A stretch of 64,000 bases of DNA from an uncultured Clostridiaceae bacterium (lineage in GTDB: Bacteria; Bacillota; Clostridia; TANB77; CAG-508): NCBI GenBank assembly GCA_949927585.1, contig CATLFA010000004.1, positions 1 through 64,000 of the forward strand, written 5' to 3'. A program made the position numbers and the translations under genes. The number at the start of each line of letters is the position of its first letter. The stretch's first letter is position 1. Below the pieces are notes generated by a model that was not told where the DNA came from, searched no databases, and worked only from the letters and a program-made list of their open reading frames with translations. Shown in pieces: positions 52,721-62,856 of this stretch.

Positions 52721-52867
52721 TTATACAATCTCTTCTATTTTGATATCATACATTTTTTCTTTAAGTTTAGCATTTTCATTTTCAAGGTCCCCAACTTTAT
52801 TTCTGAGTTTTTCGTTTTCCTCCCGAAGTTCAGCAAGTTCATTTAATAATCTTTTCCACTCTGACAT
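52721..52867 (-). CDS. short coiled-coil protein, in-frame CGG (52823-52825)
   Basis: SD ggaggaaaa; MSEWKRLLNELAELREENEKLRNKVGDLENENAKLKEKMYDIKIEEIV*. Confidence 0.55.
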   Translation of the reverse strand: MSEWKRLLNELAELREENEKLRNKVGDLENENAKLKEKMYDIKIEEIV

Positions 52868-52883
52868 AGTTATGTTTTCCTCC

Positions 52884-53003
52884 TTATGATATAAATGAAA
52901 ATTTTTCTTTAATAATTTTTTTGTCTTTTTTTAATTCAAGCTTTTGCTCTAGTAGATGTATTTAAACATCCATTGACTGCTTTAAAAGTTCTAATTCGTT
53001 CAT
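52884..53003 (-). CDS. short ORF interrupted by in-frame TAA (52962-52964)
   Basis: SD ggaggaagg; MNELELLKQSMDV*IHLLEQKLELKKDKKIIKEKFSFIS*. Confidence 0.35.
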
Positions 53004-53128
53004 GTTGTCCTTCCTCCTTAAATGTATTATAAAACTTAAATTATAATTGGTATTTACCTCCTATTTATTATATATATTACTTTTTATAGTATAACATTTT
53101 ATGTTAATTTTGTCAATTGTTACTCCTT

Positions 53129-55141
53129 CTATTTCAATAAATCTTTTACTTTATCTACTACATAATGGCTTCCTCCTCTTGACTGTACATCTTCTACCAT
53201 ACTTACTATTAATAATTGTTTTCCACTATTTTCGTCTGCTATAAATGTGTTGTACCAGCCTAATTCTATTCCTCCTTTGTCGTCTTTTGATGCTTTAATT
53301 TCTGCTGTTCCTGTCTTTCCGGCTATTGTTAGCCCTTCTATTTTGGCACTGTGAGCTGTTCCATTTGGGTTTTCTACTACTTGTATTAAACTTTCTTTTA
53401 TTTTATTTGCAGTTTCTTTACTAAATGCATTTTCTTTATAATATGAAATCGTTGTATCTTCTTTATATTCTAAGCAAACGTTGATTATATTTCCTTCATT
53501 TACAAATGCTGAATATACCATTGCCATATGAATTGGGTTTGCTAAAACTTCTGCTTGTCCATAGCCACTGTTTGCAAGCTGTGTTTCGTTTGCAAATGTG
53601 TCATTGTTAGAATAGCTTGATTTTATAGTTCCTAGTGGTGTTTGAATTTCTTTATTAAATCCTATATTGCTTAAATTTTGTGTAAATTTATCTTTTCCTA
53701 TTCGTAATGCTGCTTTTGCAAAATATATATTGTCTGAGTAAATTAATGCGTTTTGTAAATTGGCTTTTCCACTATATGTGGCAAGTGTTGTTATATAAAA
53801 ATCTCTCCAACTTGAGTCCTTTTGCCATTTTGTTCCACTTGCTCCAAAGTCATCTTCTTCTGTAAAGCTGTTTGTATCTAAACCTACTGCACCTGTTATT
53901 GGTTTAAATGCTGAACCTGGTGCATAGCTTGCTAAAAACCTATTATATAATGGTTTATTTTCATTATTTGATAATTCATTCCATTTATTTGTAGTCATTC
54001 CTAAACTAAAATCATTTGAATTAAAGGTTGGTGTGCTAACTAGTGCAAGTATTTCGCCTGTTTTTGGATTTATTGCAACTGATGTGCTTTTATCTTGTTT
54101 AAATTGCTCATATAATTTTGACTGAATGTTAGAATCTATTGTAAGTTTTATATCTTCTCCATTTTTTAAATCTCTTTTAGCTATTGTTTTTATTTTACTT
54201 CCATTTGAATCTGTTATATATATTTCTACTCCGTCTATACCACGTAATCTACTTTCATATGTTCTTTCTAAACCAGATTTGCCTATTATACTGTTTGCAG
54301 TATAGCTATCTGCTTTCTTTTCTTCTAGTTCTTCTGCGTTTATTCCTTGTACATATCCTAATAACCCAGATGTTGCTTCTCCTAAATTATATATTCTTTC
54401 TTCTGTATCAATTATTTTAATACCTTTAACTTCTAGTAGTTTTTGTTTTAACTGTGTTTCATTTTTTAATACTGTTCGTAATGGAACAAAAGTATCTTCC
54501 TTTACATATGATGCAGATAAACTTTTCTTTATAGTTTCTTCAGACATATTTAGTAAATTTGCCACAATTTTTATATCTTGTTCTTTAGTAGTTTCATTCA
54601 TTTTTCCTGGTACAAAACCTATTTGTGATGCAGTCTGCTCACCTGCTAAAATGCTACCATTTCTATCTAATATTTTTCCTCTTTTTCCACTTAGAGTAGA
54701 TACCCTAACTTTGTATTCATTATTTAAGTTTGGAAAAATTATATTTGAAGACCATTTTATTTTATATGTATCATTTTCTTTAATTAAATTTACCGTATTT
54801 GAAAAACTTATTTCTCCCGCTATAGTGTCCATTACTGTTGTATATATAACTTGTGCTTCTTTACCTTTTTTTGAAGTTTTTGCAACATTAATATCTATTT
54901 TGCTTACTTCTATTCCTTCATATATGTTTTTATTTCTTGTTATATATTCTTCTTTTGAAGTTTCTTTAGTTGTTAGTTCATACATTTGTTCATATTCTTT
55001 ATTTGTTATATGTGACATATAATCTTTTAATATAACTTCTGGTCTTACTTTTTGTTTGTTCAATAGTATTACTACAACTGTTGCAATTACTACAAATATA
55101 AGTATTATTATTGGTATTAATATTTTTTTATTTTTCATAAA
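53129..55141 (-). CDS. class B penicillin-binding protein with MecA-like N-terminal domain
   Basis: NTF2-like N-terminus, SYAPGSAFKPITG, SDN, KTGTAE. Confidence 0.92.
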   Translation of the reverse strand, partial: FMKNKKILIPIIILIFVVIATVVVILLNKQKVRPEVILKDYMSHITNKEYEQMYELTTKETSKEEYITRNKNIYEGIEVSKIDINVAKTSKKGKEAQVIYTTVMDTIAGEISFSNTVNLIKENDTYKIKWSSNIIFPNLNNEYKVRVSTLSGKRGKILDRNGSILAGEQTASQIGFVPGKMNETTKEQDIKIVANLLNMSEETIKKSLSASYVKEDTFVPLRTVLKNETQLKQKLLEVKGIKIIDTEERIYNLGEATSGLLGYVQGINAEELEEKKADSYTANSIIGKSGLERTYESRLRGIDGVEIYITDSNGSKIKTIAKRDLKNGEDIKLTIDSNIQSKLYEQFKQDKSTSVAINPKTGEILALVSTPTFNSNDFSLGMTTNKWNELSNNENKPLYNRFLASYAPGSAFKPITGAVGLDTNSFTEEDDFGASGTKWQKDSSWRDFYITTLATYSGKANLQNALIYSDNIYFAKAALRIGKDKFTQNLSNIGFNKEIQTPLGTIKSSYSNNDTFANETQLANSGYGQAEVLANPIHMAMVYSAFVNEGNIINVCLEYKEDTTISYYKENAFSKETANKIKESLIQVVENPNGTAHSAKIEGLTIAGKTGTAEIKASKDDKGGIELGWYNTFIADENSGKQLLIVSMVEDVQSRGGSHYVVDKVKDLLK

Positions 55142-55263
55142 ATTTCTCCTTTTATTTTCTATTTTTCTAATCTTACCATAAAAAGCTTTAGTTATCAATA
55201 AAACAATTATAAAACTATTATATATAAAAAATAATGGAGAAATTTTTCTCCATTATTTTTTAT

Positions 55264-55740
55264 TTACTTTTTAAAAAACAGAATCCATCTTTTGGTTTGC
55301 ATGTTAATTTTGTCTTCTTTCAGTTCTTTAATTTTTGCGTTGTTGTTTATGTATACATTTATTTGTGTTTTCACTAATTCATCAGATTTTAAATCTGGTA
55401 TTAATGCTACTAATGTAATAGAACTTTCTTCAGCTTTAAAATCTAAAAATGTCTCTTGCTCATATTTCATATATTTTTCTACAAGAACATCCATTTGAGC
55501 TTCAATTTTTCCATTTTCTTCTTCATACATTGCTATCTTTTCATCTATTTTCCCTGCTGTTGCCACTCCTGGCACCATAAATATAAAAATTAAAAAAGAT
55601 ATTCTCGCTATAATATATCCAATTGAAGCAAATTCTTTAAACATATGTTTCAACTCATAACTATTTACCTTGTAATAAAGAATGTGAGATACAATGTCTA
55701 ATACTAATGCAATACAAAAAATAAGAATTAACATATGCAT
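55264..55740 (-). CDS. hypothetical membrane protein
   Basis: 158 aa with two TM segments. Confidence 0.5.
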   Translation of the reverse strand: MHMLILIFCIALVLDIVSHILYYKVNSYELKHMFKEFASIGYIIARISFLIFIFMVPGVATAGKIDEKIAMYEEENGKIEAQMDVLVEKYMKYEQETFLDFKAEESSITLVALIPDLKSDELVKTQINVYINNNAKIKELKEDKINMQTKRWILFFKK

Positions 55741-55958
55741 TTCCTCCTTAATAAATTATTATTTACGAGTTACTTTATATAAACTTGCTTTTAGCAAGAT
55801 AATTAAATTTTCTATATTATATATTATTTTACATAAATAGTCAAGTATTCTTCATTTTTTTAGTTTTTCTATTTTTTATGTTGACTTTTTTATTCTATAT
55901 TATAATGTTTATGTAACTTATAATATTTGTCTTTTTATAATTATAGGGAGGTATTTTT

Positions 55959-56264
55959 ATGGCACAACCAGTTGAATTGGTTATACAGGTTTTAGATGAT
56001 TCTCGTAGAAAGAGTATTGAGTATGAAAATCGGTGTTGGTTAAAGGAAAATATCAAAGAATTAAATATTTGTGTATGTGTTGAAAATTGTCTTTGTGACG
56101 TTTTTACTATTGTTAGAAATTGGAATAATGACGGTAGTATTTTAATTCAGGATGGTAAAAATGTTCAATTTAAGAATTATTTCAATCCTTGTAAAGAGGC
56201 TTTATCTCTTATAAGGCTCAATAATGAATATATTGTATTTTTGTATTCACCAAAAGAAGTATAA
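55959..56264 (+). CDS. small accessory protein with in-frame CGG (56031-56033)
   Basis: 101 aa, SD gggagg. Confidence 0.5.
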   Translation: MAQPVELVIQVLDDSRRKSIEYENRCWLKENIKELNICVCVENCLCDVFTIVRNWNNDGSILIQDGKNVQFKNYFNPCKEALSLIRLNNEYIVFLYSPKEV

Positions 56265-56321
56265 AACGATTCAAATATAAAAAATAATGGAGAAAATTTC
56301 TCCATTATTTTTTATATTAAT

Positions 56322-57557
56322 TTACTTTTTCTTTCCTATATACGAATTTTTCTTTCCTCTTTTTACTATTATATATGTTCCTTCTATAAACATATTTTCA
56401 TCTATTATTGTGCTAGCATCTGTTATTTTTTCGCCGTTTACTGATATTGCGCCATTTGCTATAAATTCTCTTGCTTCTCTTTTACTTGAAGCTGCTCCTA
56501 TGTTTACGGCTAAATCGGCTATTGTTTGATTTGCTTCTACTTCTTTTATTTGCTCATTTCCAAATAAGTCTTCTATATCTTTTTTAGTTAAATCACTAAA
56601 TTTATTATTGAATAGGTGATCTGCTAGGTTTACTGCTCTTTCATATTCTTCTTTTCCGTGTAAGAAAGTTATTATTTCTCTTGCTAGTGCTTTGTGTGCT
56701 TCTCTATATTCTGGATGTTCATTATTTTTTCTTTCATATTCTTCTATTTCCTCTTTTGATAGGAATGTGTATATTTTTAAGTAATCTATTACCATGCTGT
56801 CTTCTACGTTTGTAAAGAATTGATATAGTTTGTAGCTTGATGTTTTTTCTTTATCTAACCATAATGCATTTCCTTCGCTTTTCCCAAATTTCTTTCCTTG
56901 TGAGTCTGTTACTAATGGCATTGTGAAACCATATACTTCATCGCCAGTAGATTTTCTTATTAAATCTATTCCTGCTGTTATATTTCCCCATTGGTCTGAA
57001 CCTGCACATTGTAAATCTACATTTTTGTGTTCGTGTAAATATTTAAAGTCTAATGCTTGTAATATCATGTATGAAAATTCTGTATAAGTTATTCCTGAAT
57101 CTAATCTTCTTCTTATTATGTCTTTATCTAACATATAGTTTACATTAAAATATTTTCCATAGTCTCTTAAAAAATCTATTACATTTATATCTTTATACCA
57201 ATCGTTGTTGTTTACTACTTCAAAACCAAATATTTTTTCTACTTGTGCTTTTAGTTTTTCAAAATTTGCTGTTACTTCTTCTTTTCCTATCATTGCTCTT
57301 TCTGTTGTTGGGCGTGGGTCACCTATCATGCCTGTTCCTCCACCTACTAAAAGTATTGGTGTATGTCCTGCATCTTTTAATCTTTTTGAAATTAAAAAGC
57401 TTGATAAATGTCCTACATGTAGACTATCTGCTGTTGGATCTGTTCCTATATAGAAAGTTAATCCTCCTTTATTTAATTTTTCTTCTAAATCTGGACTAGA
57501 AATATCTTTTATTAGCCCTCTCCATTTTAGTTCTTCTACTAGTGTCATTTTTTTCAT
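56322..57557 (-). CDS. tyrS: tyrosyl-tRNA synthetase
   Basis: YIGTDPTADSLHVGHLSSF, KFGKSEGNALWL, C-terminal S4 domain. Confidence 0.98.
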   Translation of the reverse strand: MKKMTLVEELKWRGLIKDISSPDLEEKLNKGGLTFYIGTDPTADSLHVGHLSSFLISKRLKDAGHTPILLVGGGTGMIGDPRPTTERAMIGKEEVTANFEKLKAQVEKIFGFEVVNNNDWYKDINVIDFLRDYGKYFNVNYMLDKDIIRRRLDSGITYTEFSYMILQALDFKYLHEHKNVDLQCAGSDQWGNITAGIDLIRKSTGDEVYGFTMPLVTDSQGKKFGKSEGNALWLDKEKTSSYKLYQFFTNVEDSMVIDYLKIYTFLSKEEIEEYERKNNEHPEYREAHKALAREIITFLHGKEEYERAVNLADHLFNNKFSDLTKKDIEDLFGNEQIKEVEANQTIADLAVNIGAASSKREAREFIANGAISVNGEKITDASTIIDENMFIEGTYIIVKRGKKNSYIGKKK

Positions 57558-57689
57558 TCCTTTCTCATATTTTGAATTTAGATTGTAGGGGTAGGCCTCT
57601 AAGTTTACCCCTTTTTAGGTGTATTTATTTTATTGTATTTTTCAAACTAGGAGGACACAAGGCCCGCACCCTACAGATAAAACAAATTT

Positions 57690-57930
57690 CTTCTATCTTT
57701 AACAAAAGAGCCAAACCGCCTCATTTTAAAGGACGATTTGACTCGTGGTACCACCTTTATTTGTATAAATTTGTTTATACCTTATTATAAGCTGTTCGTA
57801 GCTTGTACGTAATTACTATAAGAATTGTATTTCATAATTTTATATTCTGATAGTTTCCAGCAAAGCACTACCTCTCTTTATTTGTTGTAACTATAAAATT
57901 ATTACTTGGTTTCTTTTTAAAACATAATTA
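57690..57930 (-). promoter_or_regulatory. T-box leader upstream of tyrS
   Basis: Minus strand aaataaaggtggtaccacgagtcaaatcgtcctttaaaatgaggcggtttggctctttt, with upstream stem-I-like sequence including agagaggtagtgctttgctggaaact. Confidence 0.85.
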
Positions 57931-58044
57931 AATTTAACTATAACTATTATACTATATTGTTTTTTTGTTTGCAATAGCTGATTCTCCAAAATTATAATTT
58001 TTCAATTTGTTCTATTGTTATTATATATTTTTTACTCTTTATCG

Positions 58045-58461
58045 TTATATTTCTATATCTTCTGATTTAAAATCACTATAATATCTTGCTGAAATAGAAG
58101 TAAACTTTAATACACAGTAATCTGGATCAGTTACCCCTTCTTTATAATACATTTTATCACCAAATTGCCATATCATTTCTTTTGATTTTTTATCTTCTAA
58201 AACTTCTACTGTCCCTTTAAGCATTATTCCTCTATAAAATCTCTTATCACAAAAATAAACACAAGCCTTTGGATTATTCTTAAATGATTGCACCTTTAAT
58301 GAAGATGTATTCGTTGAAAAATAAATTTCCTTTATTCCATTTCTTTTTCTAGGTTTTAGCATTGCTTTGGTATTTGGAAATCCATCTTTATCAATAGAAC
58401 TTATATAGCAAATACTTTGCTTGTCTATCATATTTCCAATAGTTTTTTCTGCATCTCTCAT
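58045..58461 (-). CDS. pyridoxamine 5'-phosphate oxidase family protein
   Basis: 138 aa, CYISSIDKDGFPNTKAMLKPRKR. Confidence 0.85.
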   Translation of the reverse strand: MRDAEKTIGNMIDKQSICYISSIDKDGFPNTKAMLKPRKRNGIKEIYFSTNTSSLKVQSFKNNPKACVYFCDKRFYRGIMLKGTVEVLEDKKSKEMIWQFGDKMYYKEGVTDPDYCVLKFTSISARYYSDFKSEDIEI

Positions 58462-58487
58462 AATTTTTCACACTCCTGTAATTTGTA

Positions 58488-59165
58488 TTACTGTTCTAAA
58501 AACTTAAATAACTTCTCATAAAATAATTTATTTTTAAAAACATAATTACAATGTCCTGCTTTTTCTAATATAACTAATTCTGAATGATTTATATTATTAG
58601 AAATATATTCAGCCTCGTTTTTTGGAACTATATCTTTTTCACCACCATTAAATACTAAAGTTGGCACTATTATAATTCCTAATTCATCTTTTGTTATAGA
58701 ATGTGCTTCATAATTTAATTTTTCAAACATTTCGTTACTCTTTTTACTTGGATAAAAAGGGATCTTTTCCATAACTTTTGCATAATTAGGTTTTTTGATA
58801 ATATTATTTCTTGCAACACCACTACATATCACTAATTTAGAAATAATTTTTGGATAATGAATTGCTACATTTAACGCAACAGTTCCCCCACCACTACAAC
58901 CTAGTAAATAAGGCTTGTCTATATTCAATTTATTTATAAATTCATATATATCTTTTGCTGATTCTTCATAATTTAAAGTACAGTTTTTTTCACTTTTTCC
59001 GCAACATCTTCTATCAAAAAGATATACTTTGTATCTATCTTTTAACCTATTTGCTATAAATTTCATAAGTCCTGTATTAATACTATTTGGATTCAATAAA
59101 ATTACAGGTTTTCCGTTTCCTAAAACTTCATAATGAATTTTTATATTATTAACTTCTATATCCAA
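58488..59165 (-). CDS. alpha/beta hydrolase
   Basis: LLGCSGGGTVALNVAIHYP, GHCNYVF. Confidence 0.85.
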   Translation of the reverse strand: MDIEVNNIKIHYEVLGNGKPVILLNPNSINTGLMKFIANRLKDRYKVYLFDRRCCGKSEKNCTLNYEESAKDIYEFINKLNIDKPYLLGCSGGGTVALNVAIHYPKIISKLVICSGVARNNIIKKPNYAKVMEKIPFYPSKKSNEMFEKLNYEAHSITKDELGIIIVPTLVFNGGEKDIVPKNEAEYISNNINHSELVILEKAGHCNYVFKNKLFYEKLFKFLEQ

Positions 59166-59271
59166 TTTATCATCTCCTCTATAACTTACTATCTTGTATT
59201 TCGATTATATCATAAAGGACAAGTAATTTTCAACTCAATTACCTGCCCTACTTATTGTAATTTAGCGATTA

Positions 59272-59560
59272 CTTTTATAATCAATATTTACTAATTTTGC
59301 TTGTTTGCACAAATCTTTTGTCTGTATTTTATATTGTTTTCCATCTTTTATTGTATAAGTTCCACATTGTCTAAATTAAAAATTAACATTTTTTCTTATA
59401 CATTGTTCTCTAATATCTAATGCCCAATCATAATTAAATACTCTAGCATTTATATCAGATTCTCCACTGACAAGCAACCAATTCAATATTATCAAGATAT
59501 TTTTCAATATCTATTTTCGTTTTTAATTATTATAAATTGTTTAAAGGAATATCGATTTTT
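59272..59560 (-). pseudogene. decayed DUF5131 (Gp37/Gp68)-like fragment
   Basis: ELVAC[shift]SGESDINARVFNYDWALDIREQCIRKNVNF*FRQCGTYTIKDGKQYKIQTKDL; frameshift, TAA and degenerate upstream part. Confidence 0.55.
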
Positions 59561-59621
59561 AATACTCTTTTACTTAATAATTAAATTTAAACATCTTACT
59601 TATAATTTTTTATGTTTCTTT

Positions 59622-60284
59622 TTAGTCATTTGTTAAATCTCCATTCCCACTTACAGGTATACTTTCTCCCAAATATGTTGGTTTTGATTTAAAAATGCAT
59701 TTTACAAAATCTTTATCTCTTGCTAGAATTTCTCTTATTTCTCTTGAAGTCTGCCCGTAATACCCAGTTTTTATTGCTGGTACTCCATAAGTTTCTATTC
59801 CTAATTTATTTCCTATATATACTGCTCTATATAGGTGATATTCTTGTGTTACTACTGTTAACTTTTTTACTTTGAATATGTAATCAGCTCTATATAAGCT
59901 TTCATAGGTTGAAAAACCTGCATGGTCCATAAATATATTTTCACTTGGTATTTCGTTTTCAATTAGATAGGTTTTCATAGCATTTACTTCGTCATATTCT
60001 TCTCTTCCATGGTCTCCTGATACTATTATCTTTTCTGCTATTCCTTGTTTATATAATTCTATTGCTTTATCTAGTCTATCTTTTAGCATTAAACTTAAAG
60101 AACCATCTTCCATTACTTGGCAACCTAATACTAATATAGCATCTGATTTATTTGCATTTTCTACTTCTTGTATGATATTTTTACTTGCAACTAATTTTAC
60201 ATATTGATTTATTCCAAATACCATTATTATTACGATTATTGTTAATGTAATTATTGCTATTATTAATTTTTTTATTTTTTTCAT
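59622..60284 (-). CDS. SanA/YdcF-like DUF218 protein
   Basis: DAILVLGCQV, VSGDHGREEYDEVNAMKTYLIENEIPSENIFMDHAGFSTYES. Confidence 0.85.
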   Translation of the reverse strand: MKKIKKLIIAIITLTIIVIIMVFGINQYVKLVASKNIIQEVENANKSDAILVLGCQVMEDGSLSLMLKDRLDKAIELYKQGIAEKIIVSGDHGREEYDEVNAMKTYLIENEIPSENIFMDHAGFSTYESLYRADYIFKVKKLTVVTQEYHLYRAVYIGNKLGIETYGVPAIKTGYYGQTSREIREILARDKDFVKCIFKSKPTYLGESIPVSGNGDLTND

Positions 60285-60504
60285 ATGCTTTCTCCTTTTG
60301 TTTCGTTTTTATTATTATAACATATATTATTTTTTAGATACAAGTTTTGCTGATTCTTTATTTTTTTAATATACTTATTATAGATTAGGGGCATCTATTA
60401 GCTGTCCACACTCCAATGAAATTACTTAAATAAAAATTCAGTGTAATTCTTTGAAAAGTGAACGACTATTAGTCGCCCCTACAATTCTTTTTCATTTTTT
60501 ACTA

Positions 60505-62505
60505 TTATAGTATTGCTTTTTCTTGATTTATCACATTACATACTAATTCTGCTGATTTTTCTACTCCTAATGTTGCTGTATTTATACATATGTCATAATT
60601 TAAATGGTCATTCCATTTTTTCTGCGCATAGTATTTATAATGGTTTGCTCTTAATTTATCTACTCTTGTTATTTCTTTTTGTGCTTTTTCTTTATCTAGT
60701 TTATAAAATTTAGTTGCTCTATTTATTTTATCTTCCATGTTGCTATATATGAATACTTTTATTACATTTTTTCTGTCTTTCAATATAAAGTCTGCACATC
60801 TTCCTATTATTACACAAGATTCTTTGCTTGATAACTCTTTTATTAATTCTGATTCTTTTAAGAATAGTTCATCACTATTGTTTAACCCAAAGTAATATCC
60901 ATTATTTAGGTTTGCTAATGTTTCTTTCTTTTGCTCATTATTTTCTATATATTCTTCTGATAATCCTGTTTTTTCTGCTAGTTTTGTTATTATTTCTTTA
61001 TCATAAAATTTTATTCCTAGTTTATCTGCAATTAGTCTTCCTACATATCTTCCACCTGAGCCATATTCTCTTGATATTGTTATTACCATATGTTTATCTA
61101 GTTTATTATGTTTTAATGTATTATTTTCTAAAGCTTCACTTTTTGTTTTTTCTTTTCCAAGATGTTTTATTTCAATTACAAGTAATAATCCTGCTATTAT
61201 GAAGGCTAAACCATCTGCAAATGGTCCTGAATATAGGAAACCTTTTATTCCAAATAATTCTCCAAGTACCACCATTGCTGGTATTAAGAATAGTATCTGT
61301 CTTGATAATGAAAGTATTGCACTTTTTGCGCTTTTTCCTATTGCTTGGAAGAATATTCCTGCTGGAATTTGTATTCCATTACATATACATAGCATTAAAT
61401 ATATTCTAAATGATATACATGCAAATTCCATATATAGTGCATCACCACTACCAAAAACCACTATTAATTTATCTGGTATTGTTTGGAATAGTATAAATGC
61501 TATTGTACTTATTATTACACTTGTTCCTAGTACTATTTTTAAGGTTTGCTTTACTCTATCCATTTTTGCTGCACCATAGTTGTAACCTAGTATTGGCTGT
61601 GAACCTGCTGCAATTCCTATTACTATACTGTTTAATATTTGGCTTATTTTCATAACAATTCCCAATACAGTAATTGGTATTTCTGAACCAAATTTTGAAT
61701 TCGCTCCATATTTTCCAAGTAGATTATTTTCAACTGCTATTACAAATACTATACTTATTTGTGTAATAAAACTACTTATTCCTAAAGCTGATACTTTTTG
61801 AATTACAGTTGGTTTTAGTTTAAATTCTTCTTTTCCTATTTTTATAGATTTAAACTTCTTTATATACATTATATTAATTGCAAATGTTACTATTTGACTT
61901 ATAACAGTTGCTATTGCTGCACCTTGTACTCCCATTTTAAATACAAATATAAATATTGGGTCTAATATGATATTTAAAATTGCACCTGTTACCATTGATG
62001 TCATTGCATATTTTGGATTTCCATCTGCTCTTATTATTGAATTTAAAGTTGTTCCTACCATCATAAATGGCAAGCCTACACCTATTATATAGCCATAATT
62101 CAAAGCATATTCTCTTAGAGCTTGTGTGCAACCAAATAAGTTTAATATTTGTGGTAAAAATATTAATGTTACTGTACATAAAAGTACTGCTACTATTATT
62201 GATATTGCTATACCATTTCCAACACCTTTACCTGCTTCTTTTTCTTTCTTTTCTCCTAGTCTTAAACTTAAATATGCTGATGTTCCATCTCCAAACATTA
62301 GTGCAAAAGCTAAACATACCATAGTTAATGGGAAAACTATATTAGTTGCTCCATTTCCTAAATATCCTACTCCCCAACCAATAAATATTTGGTCAACTAT
62401 ATTATATAAAGAGTTTACTAATAAAGATATAATACATGGAACAGAAAATTTTCTAATTAATTTTCCTATTTTCTCTTTTCCTAAAATATTTTCTTCTTTT
62501 TCCAA
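60505..62505 (-). CDS. MATE-family transporter fused to a cytidylate kinase-like domain
   Basis: N-terminal MATE domain; C-terminal HMVITISREYGSGGRYVGRLIADKLGIKFYDKEII...CVIIGRCADFIL in a continuous frame. Confidence 0.9.
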   Translation of the reverse strand: MEKEENILGKEKIGKLIRKFSVPCIISLLVNSLYNIVDQIFIGWGVGYLGNGATNIVFPLTMVCLAFALMFGDGTSAYLSLRLGEKKEKEAGKGVGNGIAISIIVAVLLCTVTLIFLPQILNLFGCTQALREYALNYGYIIGVGLPFMMVGTTLNSIIRADGNPKYAMTSMVTGAILNIILDPIFIFVFKMGVQGAAIATVISQIVTFAINIMYIKKFKSIKIGKEEFKLKPTVIQKVSALGISSFITQISIVFVIAVENNLLGKYGANSKFGSEIPITVLGIVMKISQILNSIVIGIAAGSQPILGYNYGAAKMDRVKQTLKIVLGTSVIISTIAFILFQTIPDKLIVVFGSGDALYMEFACISFRIYLMLCICNGIQIPAGIFFQAIGKSAKSAILSLSRQILFLIPAMVVLGELFGIKGFLYSGPFADGLAFIIAGLLLVIEIKHLGKEKTKSEALENNTLKHNKLDKHMVITISREYGSGGRYVGRLIADKLGIKFYDKEIITKLAEKTGLSEEYIENNEQKKETLANLNNGYYFGLNNSDELFLKESELIKELSSKESCVIIGRCADFILKDRKNVIKVFIYSNMEDKINRATKFYKLDKEKAQKEITRVDKLRANHYKYYAQKKWNDHLNYDICINTATLGVEKSAELVCNVINQEKAIL

Positions 62506-62856
62506 CCTTCTCTTCTCCTTTCTTACACAAAGCGTGTACTGTTCGCTATTAATTTCTAATTTTATAGAAGTTACATTTTTATTAGGTAACTTCTTCCAAG
62601 AATTTACCTAATATTTCAACTTATAACTTCTTATTACGCACAAAAATACAACACATTTTTATTCTGTGTTGTTCGTTAATCATTACTTAAAAATAATGTT
62701 CGTTTCCATTTGCCACGTTTGTAATTTTAACATATTAATTTTTATTTGTCAAAACTTTTTAATGTTTTTTTGACTTTTGCATAATATTATGTTATAATTT
62801 TCTAAGTTATATTGTAACTGTCAATTCTCTTATTGTAATTATAAGGAGGAAAATCT

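Noticed and set aside
59272-59560. TAA and +1 break in the DUF5131-like fragment as further recoding sites
   Set aside because: The break is not at CGG and the upstream part is degenerate, so it looks like a true pseudogene.
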